A DNA stretch of 34,968 bases, from assembly GCA_005804885.1 (NCBI GenBank), contig SYOX01000217.1, positions 1 to 34,968 on the forward strand, in the 5' to 3' direction. The notes under the pieces are model-generated. The model ran no database searches, had not been told where the DNA came from, and worked only from the letters and a program-made list of their open reading frames with translations. A program made the translations under genes and the position numbers. Origin of the DNA: Pseudomonadota bacterium (GTDB taxonomy: Bacteria > Myxococcota_A > Bradymonadia > Bradymonadales > GCA-2716585). Below are positions 8,252 to 18,971 of this stretch, in pieces; position 1 is the stretch's first letter, and each line of letters begins with the position of its first letter.

Positions 8252-9688
8252 ATGTACCCCACGCTGCTGTCCATCGGCGACAACGACCTTCCTTCCTACT
8301 TCACCATGATCATGGTGGGCTACCTGCTGGCCCTCTGGCTCTTCGTCCGCGACGGCAAGCGGCAGGGCATGGACCCCGACGACGTCCTCGACCTCGGCCT
8401 GTGGTGTCTGGTCTGGGGCGTCATCGGCGCTCGCCTCCTGCACGTCTTCGTCGACGGCTTCTTCATGGATTACGTGCACCTTTGCACCGACCCCATGCTC
8501 GTCGAGGGCCGCGATCTGCTCGGCCGCCCCGCCAACGAGCTCCAGTCCATGGCCGATCAGGCCGGCATCACCTTCGAAGCCAAGGCCCGCCTCTGCACCG
8601 AGAGCCCCCAGTGCCTCGCCGCTCAAGAAACCGGCTACGACGTCGGCGCGATCTGCAACACCGACACCGGCCTGTGCCACCCCGAACAGGACTGCTTCCG
8701 CTGGGCCAAGTTCTGGGCCGGGGGCCTGACCTTCTACGGCGGCTTCATCGCCGCGACCCTCTTCTCCCTCTACTTCGCCACGCGCCACCGCCTCGGCATG
8801 CTCTGGGCGCCGCGCCTGGACACCCTGCCGCGCACAGGCTCCGCCAAGGCCCCCCTCGTCGGCGGCCTCGTCCATTTCTTCAAGTACTTTCGCAAGTTCC
8901 CCGAAGGGATCCTCGCCGTCGCCGACATGGCCGCCGCACCCATCGCGCTCGCCCACGCCTTCGGCCGCTTCGGATGCTGGCTGGCCGGCTGCTGCTTCGG
9001 CGACATCACCAACGGCCCCGCAGGCGTCCACTTCCCCACCGGCAGCCTCGCCTATCAACTCCACCGCAAGGAGCACCTCGACGCCCTCAAGGCCCAGTAC
9101 GGCCAGCTCGGCGAGTGGGTCTCGCTCCCCGTACACCCGACCCAGCTCTATGAGGTGGGCGCCAACCTCTTGATCTTCCTCGCGATCGTGCTCGTCATCA
9201 GGCGCCGCAAGCGCTTCCACGGGCACACCTTCGGCGCCCTCCTGGTCCTCTACGGCCTGGCCCGCTTCTTCATCGAGTTCTTCCGCGCCGATCTGCGCGG
9301 CGAGCTCCTGGGCCTGTCCACCAGCCAGCTCATCGCGATCCCGCTGCTGCTCCTCGGCGCCTGGATCCTCTTCCGTGGACTCAAGTCCGCGCCCGAGGTC
9401 ATCGACGACGGCGCCAACCCACCCCTCGGGCGCGCCATCGAGGACACCGTCCAGCGACCTCGACAGGTCCTGTGGGATGACGCCATCGTCGCCCCCACGG
9501 AGGGCTGGCTCGACGCGCTCAACAAGACCCTACACCGCATCAAGCACGGCAAGCGCCCCCAGGACCCCGCGACCCCCTCGGCGACCTCGCCCGCCCCACA
9601 ACCCGACGTGATGAACCCTGACGAACCAGCGGGGCAGGGCGACAGTCAGAAGGGCAGCGATCCCGACACCCACGACCCCAAAGGATAA
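8252..9688 (+). CDS. lgt: prolipoprotein diacylglyceryl transferase, Cys-rich insert
   Basis: Transfers diacylglycerol from phosphatidylglycerol to the lipobox Cys, the first step of lipoprotein maturation. The family signature appears as HAFGRFGCWLAGCCFGD, with HPTQLYE and RFFIEFFR near the end and about seven membrane helices. The segment aligned with the E. coli HGG (His103) reads FYGG here. At 478 residues it is far longer than the E. coli enzyme (291). A Cys-rich loop of roughly 85 residues (LCTDPM ... CHPEQDCF) is inserted after helix 2, and a hydrophilic tail of about 80 residues follows the last helix. It lies 21 nt after lspA and its TAA abuts the ATG of a second lgt. Confidence 0.9.
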   Translation: MYPTLLSIGDNDLPSYFTMIMVGYLLALWLFVRDGKRQGMDPDDVLDLGLWCLVWGVIGARLLHVFVDGFFMDYVHLCTDPMLVEGRDLLGRPANELQSMADQAGITFEAKARLCTESPQCLAAQETGYDVGAICNTDTGLCHPEQDCFRWAKFWAGGLTFYGGFIAATLFSLYFATRHRLGMLWAPRLDTLPRTGSAKAPLVGGLVHFFKYFRKFPEGILAVADMAAAPIALAHAFGRFGCWLAGCCFGDITNGPAGVHFPTGSLAYQLHRKEHLDALKAQYGQLGEWVSLPVHPTQLYEVGANLLIFLAIVLVIRRRKRFHGHTFGALLVLYGLARFFIEFFRADLRGELLGLSTSQLIAIPLLLLGAWILFRGLKSAPEVIDDGANPPLGRAIEDTVQRPRQVLWDDAIVAPTEGWLDALNKTLHRIKHGKRPQDPATPSATSPAPQPDVMNPDEPAGQGDSQKGSDPDTHDPKG

Positions 9689-10873
9689 ATGTTAAAGGAC
9701 TTTCTCAAAGATCTCTTCGGGATCGTCTTCTACGGCCTGACCTTCGAGCGGGTCATGTGGGTGGCGCTGGCCGTCCTGGGCGTCTGGATCGGGGTGAGGA
9801 CCTGGAAGGCCTACAAGGTTCACGGCGCAGACACGCCCGATCTGCCCTTCCGGGTGGCGATGGCGGCCTTGATGGTCGGCGCAGGAGGCTACTACGGCGC
9901 CCAGGCCTGGTTCACCGAGGACTACAGGTTCTTCTTCAGCTCCCCGCTCGTGCTCCACACCTACGGCGTCAGCATCGCGACGGGCTTCGTCTTTGCGATC
10001 TGGCTCGCGGCCAGAGAGACCCACCGCACGGGCCTCGATCGCGCGCGGATGCTGGACCTGTCCTTCTGGGTGTTGATCGCCGGCATGGTCGGCAGCCGCG
10101 TCGTCTTCATGATGGTCGAGTGGCGATCCTACTACAACCGCTGCTTCGCCCCGGAGCTTGAGGGCCTCTCAGCCCCGGACTGCATGGCCGTGATTCGCTT
10201 CTGGGAAGGGGGGCTGGTCTTCTACGGGGGCCTCATCGGGGCGACCCTCGCCGGCCTGCTCTACCTGCGCAAGCACAAGGTCGAGGTGTGGCGCTACGCC
10301 GACGCCGCCGCCGTGGGCATCCCCGTGGGGCAGTTCTTCGGCCGCCTCGGGTGCCTGTCGGCGGGGTGCTGCCACGGCAAGTACGTCCCCTCCGAGCGCC
10401 TCTTCGCCCTGCGCTGGCCCAGCGACACGGCGGCCTACGACGTCATCACCGGATCGATGGCCGACGGCGCTGAAAAACTCCGATTCATTCAAGAGGGTTA
10501 CGTCACCGCGCACCCCACCCAGCTCTATGAGTCTGGCGCGACGCTGGTGATCTTCATCTTCTTGCTCTGGTTCAGGACCCGCAAGCAGTTCAACGGGCAG
10601 ATCCTGGCCACCTACATCATGCTCTACGCCGTCGTGCGGGCCTGCATCGAGGTCTTCCGGGGCGACACCGTCCGGGGCTTCATCTTCGAGGTGACCAGCC
10701 CTGGCTTGAGCCAGGCGCTCGGCTTGCCAGCCCAGGAGCCGCTGATCCTGTCCACCAGCCAGCTCATCTCCCTCTTGACCTTCGGCTTCGGCGCCTTCCT
10801 CTGGGTGACGCTCAAGAAGAAGACGGCCTCGGCACCGCCCCAACAAGCCGGATCAAGCTTGCCATCGCCGTGA
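9689..10873 (+). CDS. lgt: second prolipoprotein diacylglyceryl transferase
   Basis: A 394-residue paralogue of the preceding gene, carrying FFGRLGCLSAGCCHGK, AHPTQLYESG and the same FWEGGLVFYGG in place of the His-containing HGG. It has an N-terminal extension with about two extra membrane helices before the family core (which starts near LHTYGVSIATGFVF) and a shorter Cys-containing loop. The ATG follows the previous stop without a spacer, so the two are certainly co-transcribed. Tandem lgt genes could divide substrates or form a heteromer. One of the two may be regulatory. Both retain the Arg and the GRxG signature. Confidence 0.88.
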   Translation: MLKDFLKDLFGIVFYGLTFERVMWVALAVLGVWIGVRTWKAYKVHGADTPDLPFRVAMAALMVGAGGYYGAQAWFTEDYRFFFSSPLVLHTYGVSIATGFVFAIWLAARETHRTGLDRARMLDLSFWVLIAGMVGSRVVFMMVEWRSYYNRCFAPELEGLSAPDCMAVIRFWEGGLVFYGGLIGATLAGLLYLRKHKVEVWRYADAAAVGIPVGQFFGRLGCLSAGCCHGKYVPSERLFALRWPSDTAAYDVITGSMADGAEKLRFIQEGYVTAHPTQLYESGATLVIFIFLLWFRTRKQFNGQILATYIMLYAVVRACIEVFRGDTVRGFIFEVTSPGLSQALGLPAQEPLILSTSQLISLLTFGFGAFLWVTLKKKTASAPPQQAGSSLPSP

Positions 10874-11022
10874 TCGACGCGTTAGGATGCGCCCGCCTCC
10901 CGGCGCTGGAACTTTGGCGTGGGGCGCTCCGAAGTGGGGTCGCGCGTCCTTCGCGACGCTGAGCTTCCATCCGGGGAGGGTGGGGCGGGCTCTGGATTCA
11001 ACCTCTGCGATTGGATGGACCC

Positions 11023-11175
11023 ATGGACGAAAAGATCCAGAAGACGATCCTCATCTACCTCGCCTTCATCGTCTTCTGCGTCATCGCGGGGATCGCGCTG
11101 TCCATCTTTTCTGGACCGCCCTACAAGCCCGGCAAGGTCAGCGACTCCGCCACGGTCGAGGTCGCCGCGCCCTGA
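11023..11175 (+). CDS. 50-residue single-pass membrane protein
   Basis: A short frame reading MDEKIQKTILIYLAFIVFCV, then IAGIALSIFSGPPYKPGKVS and an acidic tail. It contains one membrane helix (about residues 8-28) flanked by a charged N-terminus and a Pro/Lys segment. It lies about 150 nt after the second lgt, on the same strand and with codon use like its neighbours. No strong ribosome binding site is seen. It could be a small membrane subunit or regulator; it is not a family I recognise. Coding status is inferred from helix plus charge pattern. Confidence 0.55.
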   Translation: MDEKIQKTILIYLAFIVFCVIAGIALSIFSGPPYKPGKVSDSATVEVAAP

Positions 11176-11184
11176 AGGCGGCCT

Positions 11185-11673
11185 TCACACCTTCGAAAGC
11201 TGATCCAGGAGCGCTTTCTTGAAGAGCGTGTGGTTCGTCTCGACGATCCGGCCAAAGCGCTTGACGATGGCCATGATCAAGAGGAGGCAGACGTCCGGGT
11301 GGTGCGCCCTCATGCGCAGAAAGGAGGGCACTGAGAGCTCGTAGAGGGTCACGACGTTGGTCGCCCGGACGGTCACAAGCCGTTTGCTCCTGAGCAGGAG
11401 CGCCATCTCCCCGAAGCTCTCCGAGGGGCCGAGCCAGCCGACGAGCCGGGCTTGCTCGTTGTCGTCGTTGATGAGCAGCTCGACGCGGCCCGCGCCGACG
11501 ACGTAGAGGGCGTCGGCCTGCTCCCCTTCGAAGAAGAGCACGTCGCCCCGGTCGCCGGTCCTCACATCCAGAAACTGGATCACCACCGCCAGCTCGGCCT
11601 CGCCGAAGTCCTCAAAGAACTGGCAGTGCTTGAGCAGCTGGATGGCGTCCTCGGGGTTGGTCACAACGGCCAT
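11185..11673 (-). CDS. stand-alone cyclic nucleotide-binding domain protein
   Basis: A 162-residue protein with one CRP-type cNMP-binding fold. The visible elements are GDVLFFEGEQADALYVVGAGRVELL, the phosphate-binding FGEMALLLRSKRLVTVRA and a C-terminal helical part. There is no DNA-binding helix-turn-helix, so it is not a CRP transcription factor; it may be a cNMP-sensing partner of another protein. The start is the ATG beginning MAVVTNPEDA; the longer frame upstream is a shadow of the carbonic anhydrase gene. Only one base separates it from that gene's stop, so they form an operon. Confidence 0.8.
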   Translation of the reverse strand: MAVVTNPEDAIQLLKHCQFFEDFGEAELAVVIQFLDVRTGDRGDVLFFEGEQADALYVVGAGRVELLINDDNEQARLVGWLGPSESFGEMALLLRSKRLVTVRATNVVTLYELSVPSFLRMRAHHPDVCLLLIMAIVKRFGRIVETNHTLFKKALLDQLSKV

Positions 11674-11674
11674 A

Positions 11675-12211
11675 TCACACAGTCCCGATGCCCGCTTCGA
11701 GGTAATGGGCGGCGTAGGTGTTGTAGCGGCCAGGGGCCGCCTCGATCTCCGCGATCTCCTCGGGGCGCAGCGCCCGGATGGGCCTGGCCGGCACGCCCAT
11801 GGCCAGCGTGAAGGGCTCGATCCGCGTCCCCTCGGTGACCAATGATCCGGCCCCGATGATACAATGGTGCCCGATGTGCGCTCTGTCCATGATGATCGCG
11901 CCCATGCCGATGAGGCAACAGCGCTCAATGTGACAGCCATGCAGCACCACGCGGTGTCCGACCGTCACGTCGTCGTCGATCGTCGTGGCGCAGGCGCCGT
12001 TGGTCACGTGGACCATCGACAGATCCTGGATGTTGACCCGCGCGCCGATCCGGACGTGGAAGACGTCGCCGCGCACTACGGCGTTGAACCACACCGAGCT
12101 GCCGGCGCCGATGTGGACGTCGCCGACGACGACGGAGCCTGGGGCGAGGAAGACCGTCGGGTCCAGGTGTGGCGCGGTGTCCTTGTAAGGGAGGATCAAA
12201 CCCGAGCGCAT
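11675..12211 (-). CDS. gamma-carbonic anhydrase family protein
   Basis: A 178-residue left-handed beta-helix (hexapeptide-repeat) protein of the YrdA/PaaY/gamma-carbonic anhydrase family. The zinc-ligand positions of the family are occupied by His68 (SMVHVT), His86 (VGH) and His91 (LHG), and the N-I-Q-D signature is present. Probable activity is hydration of CO2 or a related metal-dependent reaction as a trimer; many relatives lack measured activity. The start is the ATG of MRSGLILPYKD, preceded by GGGGAT on the minus strand. First gene of a two-gene operon with the cNMP-binding protein. Confidence 0.85.
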   Translation of the reverse strand: MRSGLILPYKDTAPHLDPTVFLAPGSVVVGDVHIGAGSSVWFNAVVRGDVFHVRIGARVNIQDLSMVHVTNGACATTIDDDVTVGHRVVLHGCHIERCCLIGMGAIIMDRAHIGHHCIIGAGSLVTEGTRIEPFTLAMGVPARPIRALRPEEIAEIEAAPGRYNTYAAHYLEAGIGTV

Positions 12212-12257
12212 GAGATCCCCTGTGAACTGTTCGGACGGTTGAGTGAAAGCCGTTTCT

Positions 12258-12286
12258 TGACTAACACAGGGCCTCGGGAGGGTCAA
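12258..12286 (-). promoter_or_regulatory. candidate promoter for carbonic anhydrase operon
   Basis: On the minus strand TTGACC (12286-12281) and TAGTCA (12263-12258) are 17 nt apart, about 47 nt before the gene's ATG. The -10 is weak, so this is tentative. Confidence 0.35.
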
Positions 12287-12325
12287 TTTGATGGGCTGGC
12301 GAAGATAGGGCAATCGCAAAGTCGA

Positions 12326-12604
12326 CCCAGGCTTGCGCCCGGGCCTACAGTTTGTCCCGGGACGCCCCTGCGGGGCTGGCGACGGGCCTTCAACCTTCAA
12401 GCGACAGACCCTCTCAAGGCCGCGCGATGTCTGCTTCCGAGCCCCTTTCTTTCTCCTATGAGGTCAACAAGGGTGACACGCCCCACGCACACTGACACTC
12501 CGTCGCCAGCCCCGCAGGGGCGTCCCTGGAGTTGTAGCCCCAGGCGCGAGCCTGGGGGACTCGTGGGCGTCTCTGGAGTTGTAGCCCCAGGCGCCAGCCT
12601 GGGG
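12326..12604. repeat. cluster of three extragenic palindromic repeats
   Basis: Two direct copies of a 40-bp unit lie at 12518-12557 and 12565-12604, differing at two positions. Each contains an 8-bp hairpin CCCCAGGC/GCCTGGGG with a 4-nt loop, GCGA in the first copy and GCCA in the second. A third, inverted and diverged copy lies at 12326-12384. A 26-bp block with a CCCCGCAGGGG core (12501-12526) occurs exactly, in reverse complement, at 12359-12384. The pattern is that of REP/BIME-type intergenic repeats that occur many times per genome. Apart from these, 12212-12686 holds only the two gene starts' upstream regions. Confidence 0.8.
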
Positions 12605-12686
12605 AGGCTTGGTGGGTGGCCCTTGCCGAAAGTGGGGGAAGTGGCGCAGTGTGCGAGAGGACAATGCGCGAGGCGAGGAGGCGGGC

Positions 12687-14024
12687 GTGTTTGGACTGTT
12701 GACGATGGAAAGGGTGAGGCGGATCACGGCCCTGGCGGTGCCGATCGTGCTGGGGATGGTCAGCCAGAACCTGCTCAACCTCATCGATACGGCCTTCGTC
12801 GGGCATCTTGGGGACAGCGCCCTGGCGGCGGTGGGGATGGGCGGCTTCGTCAACTGGCTCCTCGTGGCTGCGCTGATCGGGCTGGGCTCGGGCGTCCAGG
12901 CCACCGCCGCGCGGCGCATGGGCGAGGGCAAGGAGGGGGAGACGGCCGTGGGGCTCAACGCGGCGCTGATCGTGGCGGCCTGCGCGGGGATCCCGATGGC
13001 GATCCTCGGCATGCAGTTCTCCGAGGAGATCTTCGGGCTGCTCAACGATGACCCGCAGGTCCAGCGCCAGGGCGCCGAATACCTCTCCGCGCGCTTCATC
13101 GCCGTGCCCTTCGTGGCCGCGAACTTCGCCTTCCGAGGGTTCTGGAACGGGACCAACCGCCCGATGAACTACATGAGCACCCTGGTCGTGATGCACGCGA
13201 TCAACATCATCCTCGACTACGGCCTGATCTTTGGTCGCCTCGGCCTGCCTGAGATGGGCGTGGCGGGCGCGGGCTACGCCACGAGCATCGCGCTGGTCTG
13301 CGGGACGTCGATGTACGTGGTCCTGGGGCTCGTCCAGGGCCGCGCCAACGGCTTCATGCGGGCCAGGGGCGTCAAGGAGGCGCTGCCGGTGGTCCTGCGC
13401 CTGAGCGTGCCCGCGGGGCTCCAGCAGGTGATGTTCAGCGCGGGCTTCGTGATCTTCTTCGTGATCGCGGGCAAGATCGGCACCGACGTGCTGGCCGCCA
13501 GCAATGTGATCATCAACCTGATCCTGGTCAGCACCCTGCCGGCCGTCGGGCTGGGGCTGGCCGGCGCCAGCCTCGTCGGCCAGTCCCTCGGGGCCGGCGA
13601 CATCGCCGAGGCCCGCCGCTGGGGCTGGAGCGTGGCCATCATCGGCTCCGGCGTCATGGGTCTGCTGGGCTTGATCCAGGCTCTCGGGGCGAGGACCTGG
13701 CTGGGAATCTTCCTGCCGGACAGCCCGGCGACGCTTGAGCTGGCCGTGGTGCCCTTGATCATCATCGGGCTGTATCAGGCCTTCGATGGCATCGGGGTGG
13801 TGCTGCTCAACATCCTCATCGGGGTCGGCGACACCGTGGCCGCGCTCAAGATCAACACCCTGGCCCAGTGGGTCCTCTTCTTGCCCCTGGCCTGGATCTT
13901 CGCCGTCGAGCTCGGCTTTGGCATGATGGCCCTTTGGATCGGGATGGGCGCCTACCGGTTGCTCATCGCCGTGCTCGTCAGCGTCCGCTTCAGAAGCGGC
14001 GCCTGGGCGCTCGCCAAGGCCTGA
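12687..14024 (+). CDS. MATE family multidrug/Na+ or H+ antiporter
   Basis: A 445-residue polytopic membrane protein with about twelve helices in two repeated halves. It starts with RRITALAVPIVLGMVSQNLLNLIDTAFVGHLG, the typical opening of the MATE (DinF/NorM) family, and includes FRGFWNGTNRP and the second-half LPAVGLGLAGASLVGQSLGAG. Likely exports cationic compounds using an ion gradient; the substrate cannot be read from sequence. The GTG start was chosen because GAGGAGG lies 5 nt upstream; ATG 12705 is an alternative. Its stop codon runs into the left end of a repeat element. Confidence 0.9.
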   Translation: MFGLLTMERVRRITALAVPIVLGMVSQNLLNLIDTAFVGHLGDSALAAVGMGGFVNWLLVAALIGLGSGVQATAARRMGEGKEGETAVGLNAALIVAACAGIPMAILGMQFSEEIFGLLNDDPQVQRQGAEYLSARFIAVPFVAANFAFRGFWNGTNRPMNYMSTLVVMHAINIILDYGLIFGRLGLPEMGVAGAGYATSIALVCGTSMYVVLGLVQGRANGFMRARGVKEALPVVLRLSVPAGLQQVMFSAGFVIFFVIAGKIGTDVLAASNVIINLILVSTLPAVGLGLAGASLVGQSLGAGDIAEARRWGWSVAIIGSGVMGLLGLIQALGARTWLGIFLPDSPATLELAVVPLIIIGLYQAFDGIGVVLLNILIGVGDTVAALKINTLAQWVLFLPLAWIFAVELGFGMMALWIGMGAYRLLIAVLVSVRFRSGAWALAKA

Positions 14025-14187
14025 TACCAGACCACAGCCGAGAGACTCACTTTGTGGCCGGTCCAGGCGGCGGCCTGAGCCTGGGCCTTCAGTCGGCGGT
14101 GCGGTGCACCAGCCTCGCTCAGGCCCAGGCCCAGGTCATCCCCCTGTCCTCGCCCACAAAGCAAGCCCTTCGTCTGTGGTCTGGTAT
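14024..14187. mobile_element. 164-bp element with terminal inverted repeats (MITE-like)
   Basis: The ends are perfect 14-bp inverted repeats (ATACCAGACCACAG and CTGTGGTCTGGTAT). They extend imperfectly to about 34 bp, ending in CTTTGTGG and CCACAAAG. The interior holds a second nested inverted match (CCTGAGCCTGGGCC with CTCAGGCCCAGG). There is no coding sequence inside. It abuts the MATE stop codon. It could be a non-autonomous transposable element or a large fold-back terminator; no clean target duplication is seen. Confidence 0.55.
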
Positions 14188-14312
14188 GATACGCCCTCCG
14201 CAGGCTGACCTCCGGCGCTCACGCGCTGATCGGCGTTCTGAGATTCATGAGCGATTCTGAAGGGTTGTGTGGGCTTCTTGGGTCTGCACCGCGGCACCTC
14301 GCCTTGAGGGCG

Positions 14313-15842
<1,530 letters not shown>

Positions 15843-15876
15843 GAGGGGGCTCCAGTTCCGGGCGGTGAAGTGGAGG

Positions 15877-16572
15877 TCAGCCTTGGGCGGCCTCGGATGG
15901 GTTGGGAACGCGCTCAGGTCCGATCCGATCTGCGACGATGATCTCGGAGCACAGGCCGAAGGCTCGGGTGAGGCTGTGGTGCTGGATCGACCAGCGGGCC
16001 GGATCGATCAGCGGCGCGAGGCGCAGCGGTCGGCAGCCGCCGACGGTCAGCGGCCGGAGGCGGTGGATGAGGGACCAGGCCGAGGAGATGGCGCGGGTCA
16101 TCGGCGAGTCGCCTGGGGTGAGGCTGACGAGGCCGAGGCGGCAGGGTGGGCCGGTGGCGTCGGCGATCCTGTCCAGGAGGGCCCGGATGTCGGCTTCGGA
16201 GAGGATGTCCAGGACGTAGCAGGAGATCAGGGCGTCGGCGTCGGCGGGGATGTCGGCCTCGGAGGCGTCCTGGCGGACGAGGCGGGCGCGGTCGGCAAAG
16301 GGGGAGACGCGGTCGCGCGCCAGCCGGATCATGGTGTCGCTGATGTCGATCCCGGTGTAGCGGGCGTCGCGGGGCAGGACCGAGGTCAGCAGGCGCTCGG
16401 CAAGCCGCCCGGTGCCGCAGCCGATCTCGACGAGGTGGCGGGTTCGTGTGAGGTCGACCGCCTCCAGGAGCTTGTTGACCGCGACGTCCTCGTAGAAGGC
16501 CTGCGCGTCCTGCTTGCGGCCGAAGGCGTCGTAGAAGCGCCGGGCCTGGGTCTTGTCGATTGTCCGGGTCAT
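15877..16572 (-). CDS. class I SAM-dependent methyltransferase
   Basis: A 231-residue Rossmann methyltransferase. SAM motif I reads LVEIGCGTGRLAERLL, with an acidic residue ending strand 2 (YTGIDISDTMIRLA) and VRQDASEADIPADADALISCYVLD further on. The substrate is unknown. It begins MTRTIDKTQARRFYDAFGRKQDAQAFYED. Its stop lies 34 nt before the start of the DUF2330 gene on the same strand, so it may lead that operon. The 260-nt gap on its upstream side, between it and the IPP isomerase stop, shows nothing convincing apart from a short tandem duplication at the isomerase end. Confidence 0.8.
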   Translation of the reverse strand: MTRTIDKTQARRFYDAFGRKQDAQAFYEDVAVNKLLEAVDLTRTRHLVEIGCGTGRLAERLLTSVLPRDARYTGIDISDTMIRLARDRVSPFADRARLVRQDASEADIPADADALISCYVLDILSEADIRALLDRIADATGPPCRLGLVSLTPGDSPMTRAISSAWSLIHRLRPLTVGGCRPLRLAPLIDPARWSIQHHSLTRAFGLCSEIIVADRIGPERVPNPSEAAQG

Positions 16573-16833
16573 GGCGGCTCGCGTGGCAAATCACGAAGGA
16601 TATTGCCATGATAGAGGCGGCTTCTGGATCGAGGCAAGCCGCACGGCGTGGATGTCGGTCTTCCTGTGATGGCGCCGAGGGGGCCGGTGCCGGATCAGAT
16701 GCCGACGGGGATCGCCAGCGCGCCGGTCAAGATCAAGGCGATGGTGGGCGGCGGCGCGGCTGCCGTCAAGGCGAGCGTGTCCGGGGCAGGGGGTGGAGCG
16801 CGCCGCGATCTCGGGTCAGGGGTCGATCCAGAG

Positions 16834-17922
<1,089 letters not shown>

Positions 17923-17963
17923 GAGCAGCTCCTGGGTCATGGCGGCGAGGTCTGTCTTCGCGC

Positions 17964-18869
17964 TCAAGTGAGGCCGTCGAGCAACCACGTCGGGCTGACA
18001 ACCTTGCCGCCGCCGAGTGCCTTGTCAATGGAGGCCCTCCAGAGCCCGCCCTGGGTGTCCGCGCCCAGGGCCTCGGCGCTCGTCGAGCGGGCCAGCCCCG
18101 TGGCGACGAGCGCCGAGTCGAGGCCGAAGGCGGCGGCGCCGAGGATGTCGGTGTGGAGCTGATCCCCGATCATGAGGGCGTCGCGGGTGCCGACGCGCTC
18201 GACGGCGGCCTGATAGATGGGGGCGTGGGGCTTGCCCAGGCGCTCGAAGCGCAGCTCGGGCCGGTCCGGGTAGCGCAGCTCCAGGGCGGCTTCGAGGAGC
18301 AGGGCGATGGAGCCGCTGGTCAAGCCGAATCTCCCTGGGCCGCGGGGGTAGATCAGGTCGGGGTTGGGCAGGACGAGGTGGGTGGTCAGGCCGGCGTCGG
18401 CGCGGCGGCACAGGGTCGAGAGGGTGGCCTCGACCCCTTCGAGGAAGGGGAAGCCGGCGTCGTCGCCCGCGACGACGACCTCGGCGCTGTCGTCGTCGAA
18501 GTCGACCAGAGCGCCGCCGGCCCGCTCGACGTAGCGCCGGGAGCCCTCCGGGCCGAGGCAGATCGTCGGCGCGCCGACGAGGCCGAGGCGGGCGAAGTGC
18601 GGCACGAGCAGGCTGCCCGAGGAGACGATCTGATCCGGCCTGACGTCCAGGCCGAGGTCCAGATACCAGGACAGGCTCGTCTCGGGGGGGCGGGAGGCGT
18701 CGTTGGTCAGGATGACCCAGGGCTTCCCGAGGGCGTTGAGCCGGTTGACGAGGGCTGCGGCGCCGGGCAGCAGGCCTTCGGAGGTCAGCAGGACGCCGAA
18801 GGCGTCGATGAGCAGCGCCTCGTATCGGTCGATCAGAGTGTCGATGGTGGTCAGCTGCGGCCCGGTCAT
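17964..18869 (-). CDS. HAD superfamily IIA hydrolase
   Basis: A 301-residue protein of the HAD-IIA (NagD-like) phosphatase group. Motif I is ALLIDAFGVLLTSEG (the nucleophile Asp is kept, but the second Asp of DxD is Phe, as in the DVWGV-type subgroup). Motif II is VILTNDASRPP, and the C-terminal part has LGKPHAPIYQAAVERV and MIGDQLHTDILGA. Likely a phosphatase for a small phosphorylated metabolite; the replaced Asp makes the exact chemistry uncertain. GGAGG precedes the ATG by 4 nt. First gene of a leftward unit with fni, transcribed divergently from the regulator gene across an operator-like palindrome. Confidence 0.82.
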   Translation of the reverse strand: MTGPQLTTIDTLIDRYEALLIDAFGVLLTSEGLLPGAAALVNRLNALGKPWVILTNDASRPPETSLSWYLDLGLDVRPDQIVSSGSLLVPHFARLGLVGAPTICLGPEGSRRYVERAGGALVDFDDDSAEVVVAGDDAGFPFLEGVEATLSTLCRRADAGLTTHLVLPNPDLIYPRGPGRFGLTSGSIALLLEAALELRYPDRPELRFERLGKPHAPIYQAAVERVGTRDALMIGDQLHTDILGAAAFGLDSALVATGLARSTSAEALGADTQGGLWRASIDKALGGGKVVSPTWLLDGLT

Positions 18870-18911
18870 CTCGCCTCCGTTGCAATGGCCTCGATCCTCG
18901 GGTATGTGCTG

Positions 18912-18927
18912 TTCACGTCGGCGTGAA
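18912..18927. promoter_or_regulatory. operator-like palindrome TTCACG-N4-CGTGAA (site 1)
   Basis: Six-base perfect arms around TCGG, in the divergent gap between the HAD gene and the GbsR-type regulator, 45 nt before the regulator's ATG. The same arms and spacing recur before menF and in menC. Position suits autoregulation and possibly control of the HAD-fni unit. Confidence 0.7.
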
Positions 18928-18971
18928 GTTTGTCAAGCGCGCGGCGGGTGGAGCGGTCGATTGGGGGCGTC

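Noticed and set aside
12456..13196. Leftward frame containing AWGYNSRD-like peptides
   Set aside because: Translated palindromic repeats plus the antisense of the MATE gene.
16573..16833. Small leftward frame with a hydrophobic stretch (PTIALILTGALAIPVGI)
   Set aside because: No start codon or ribosome binding site could be found for it.
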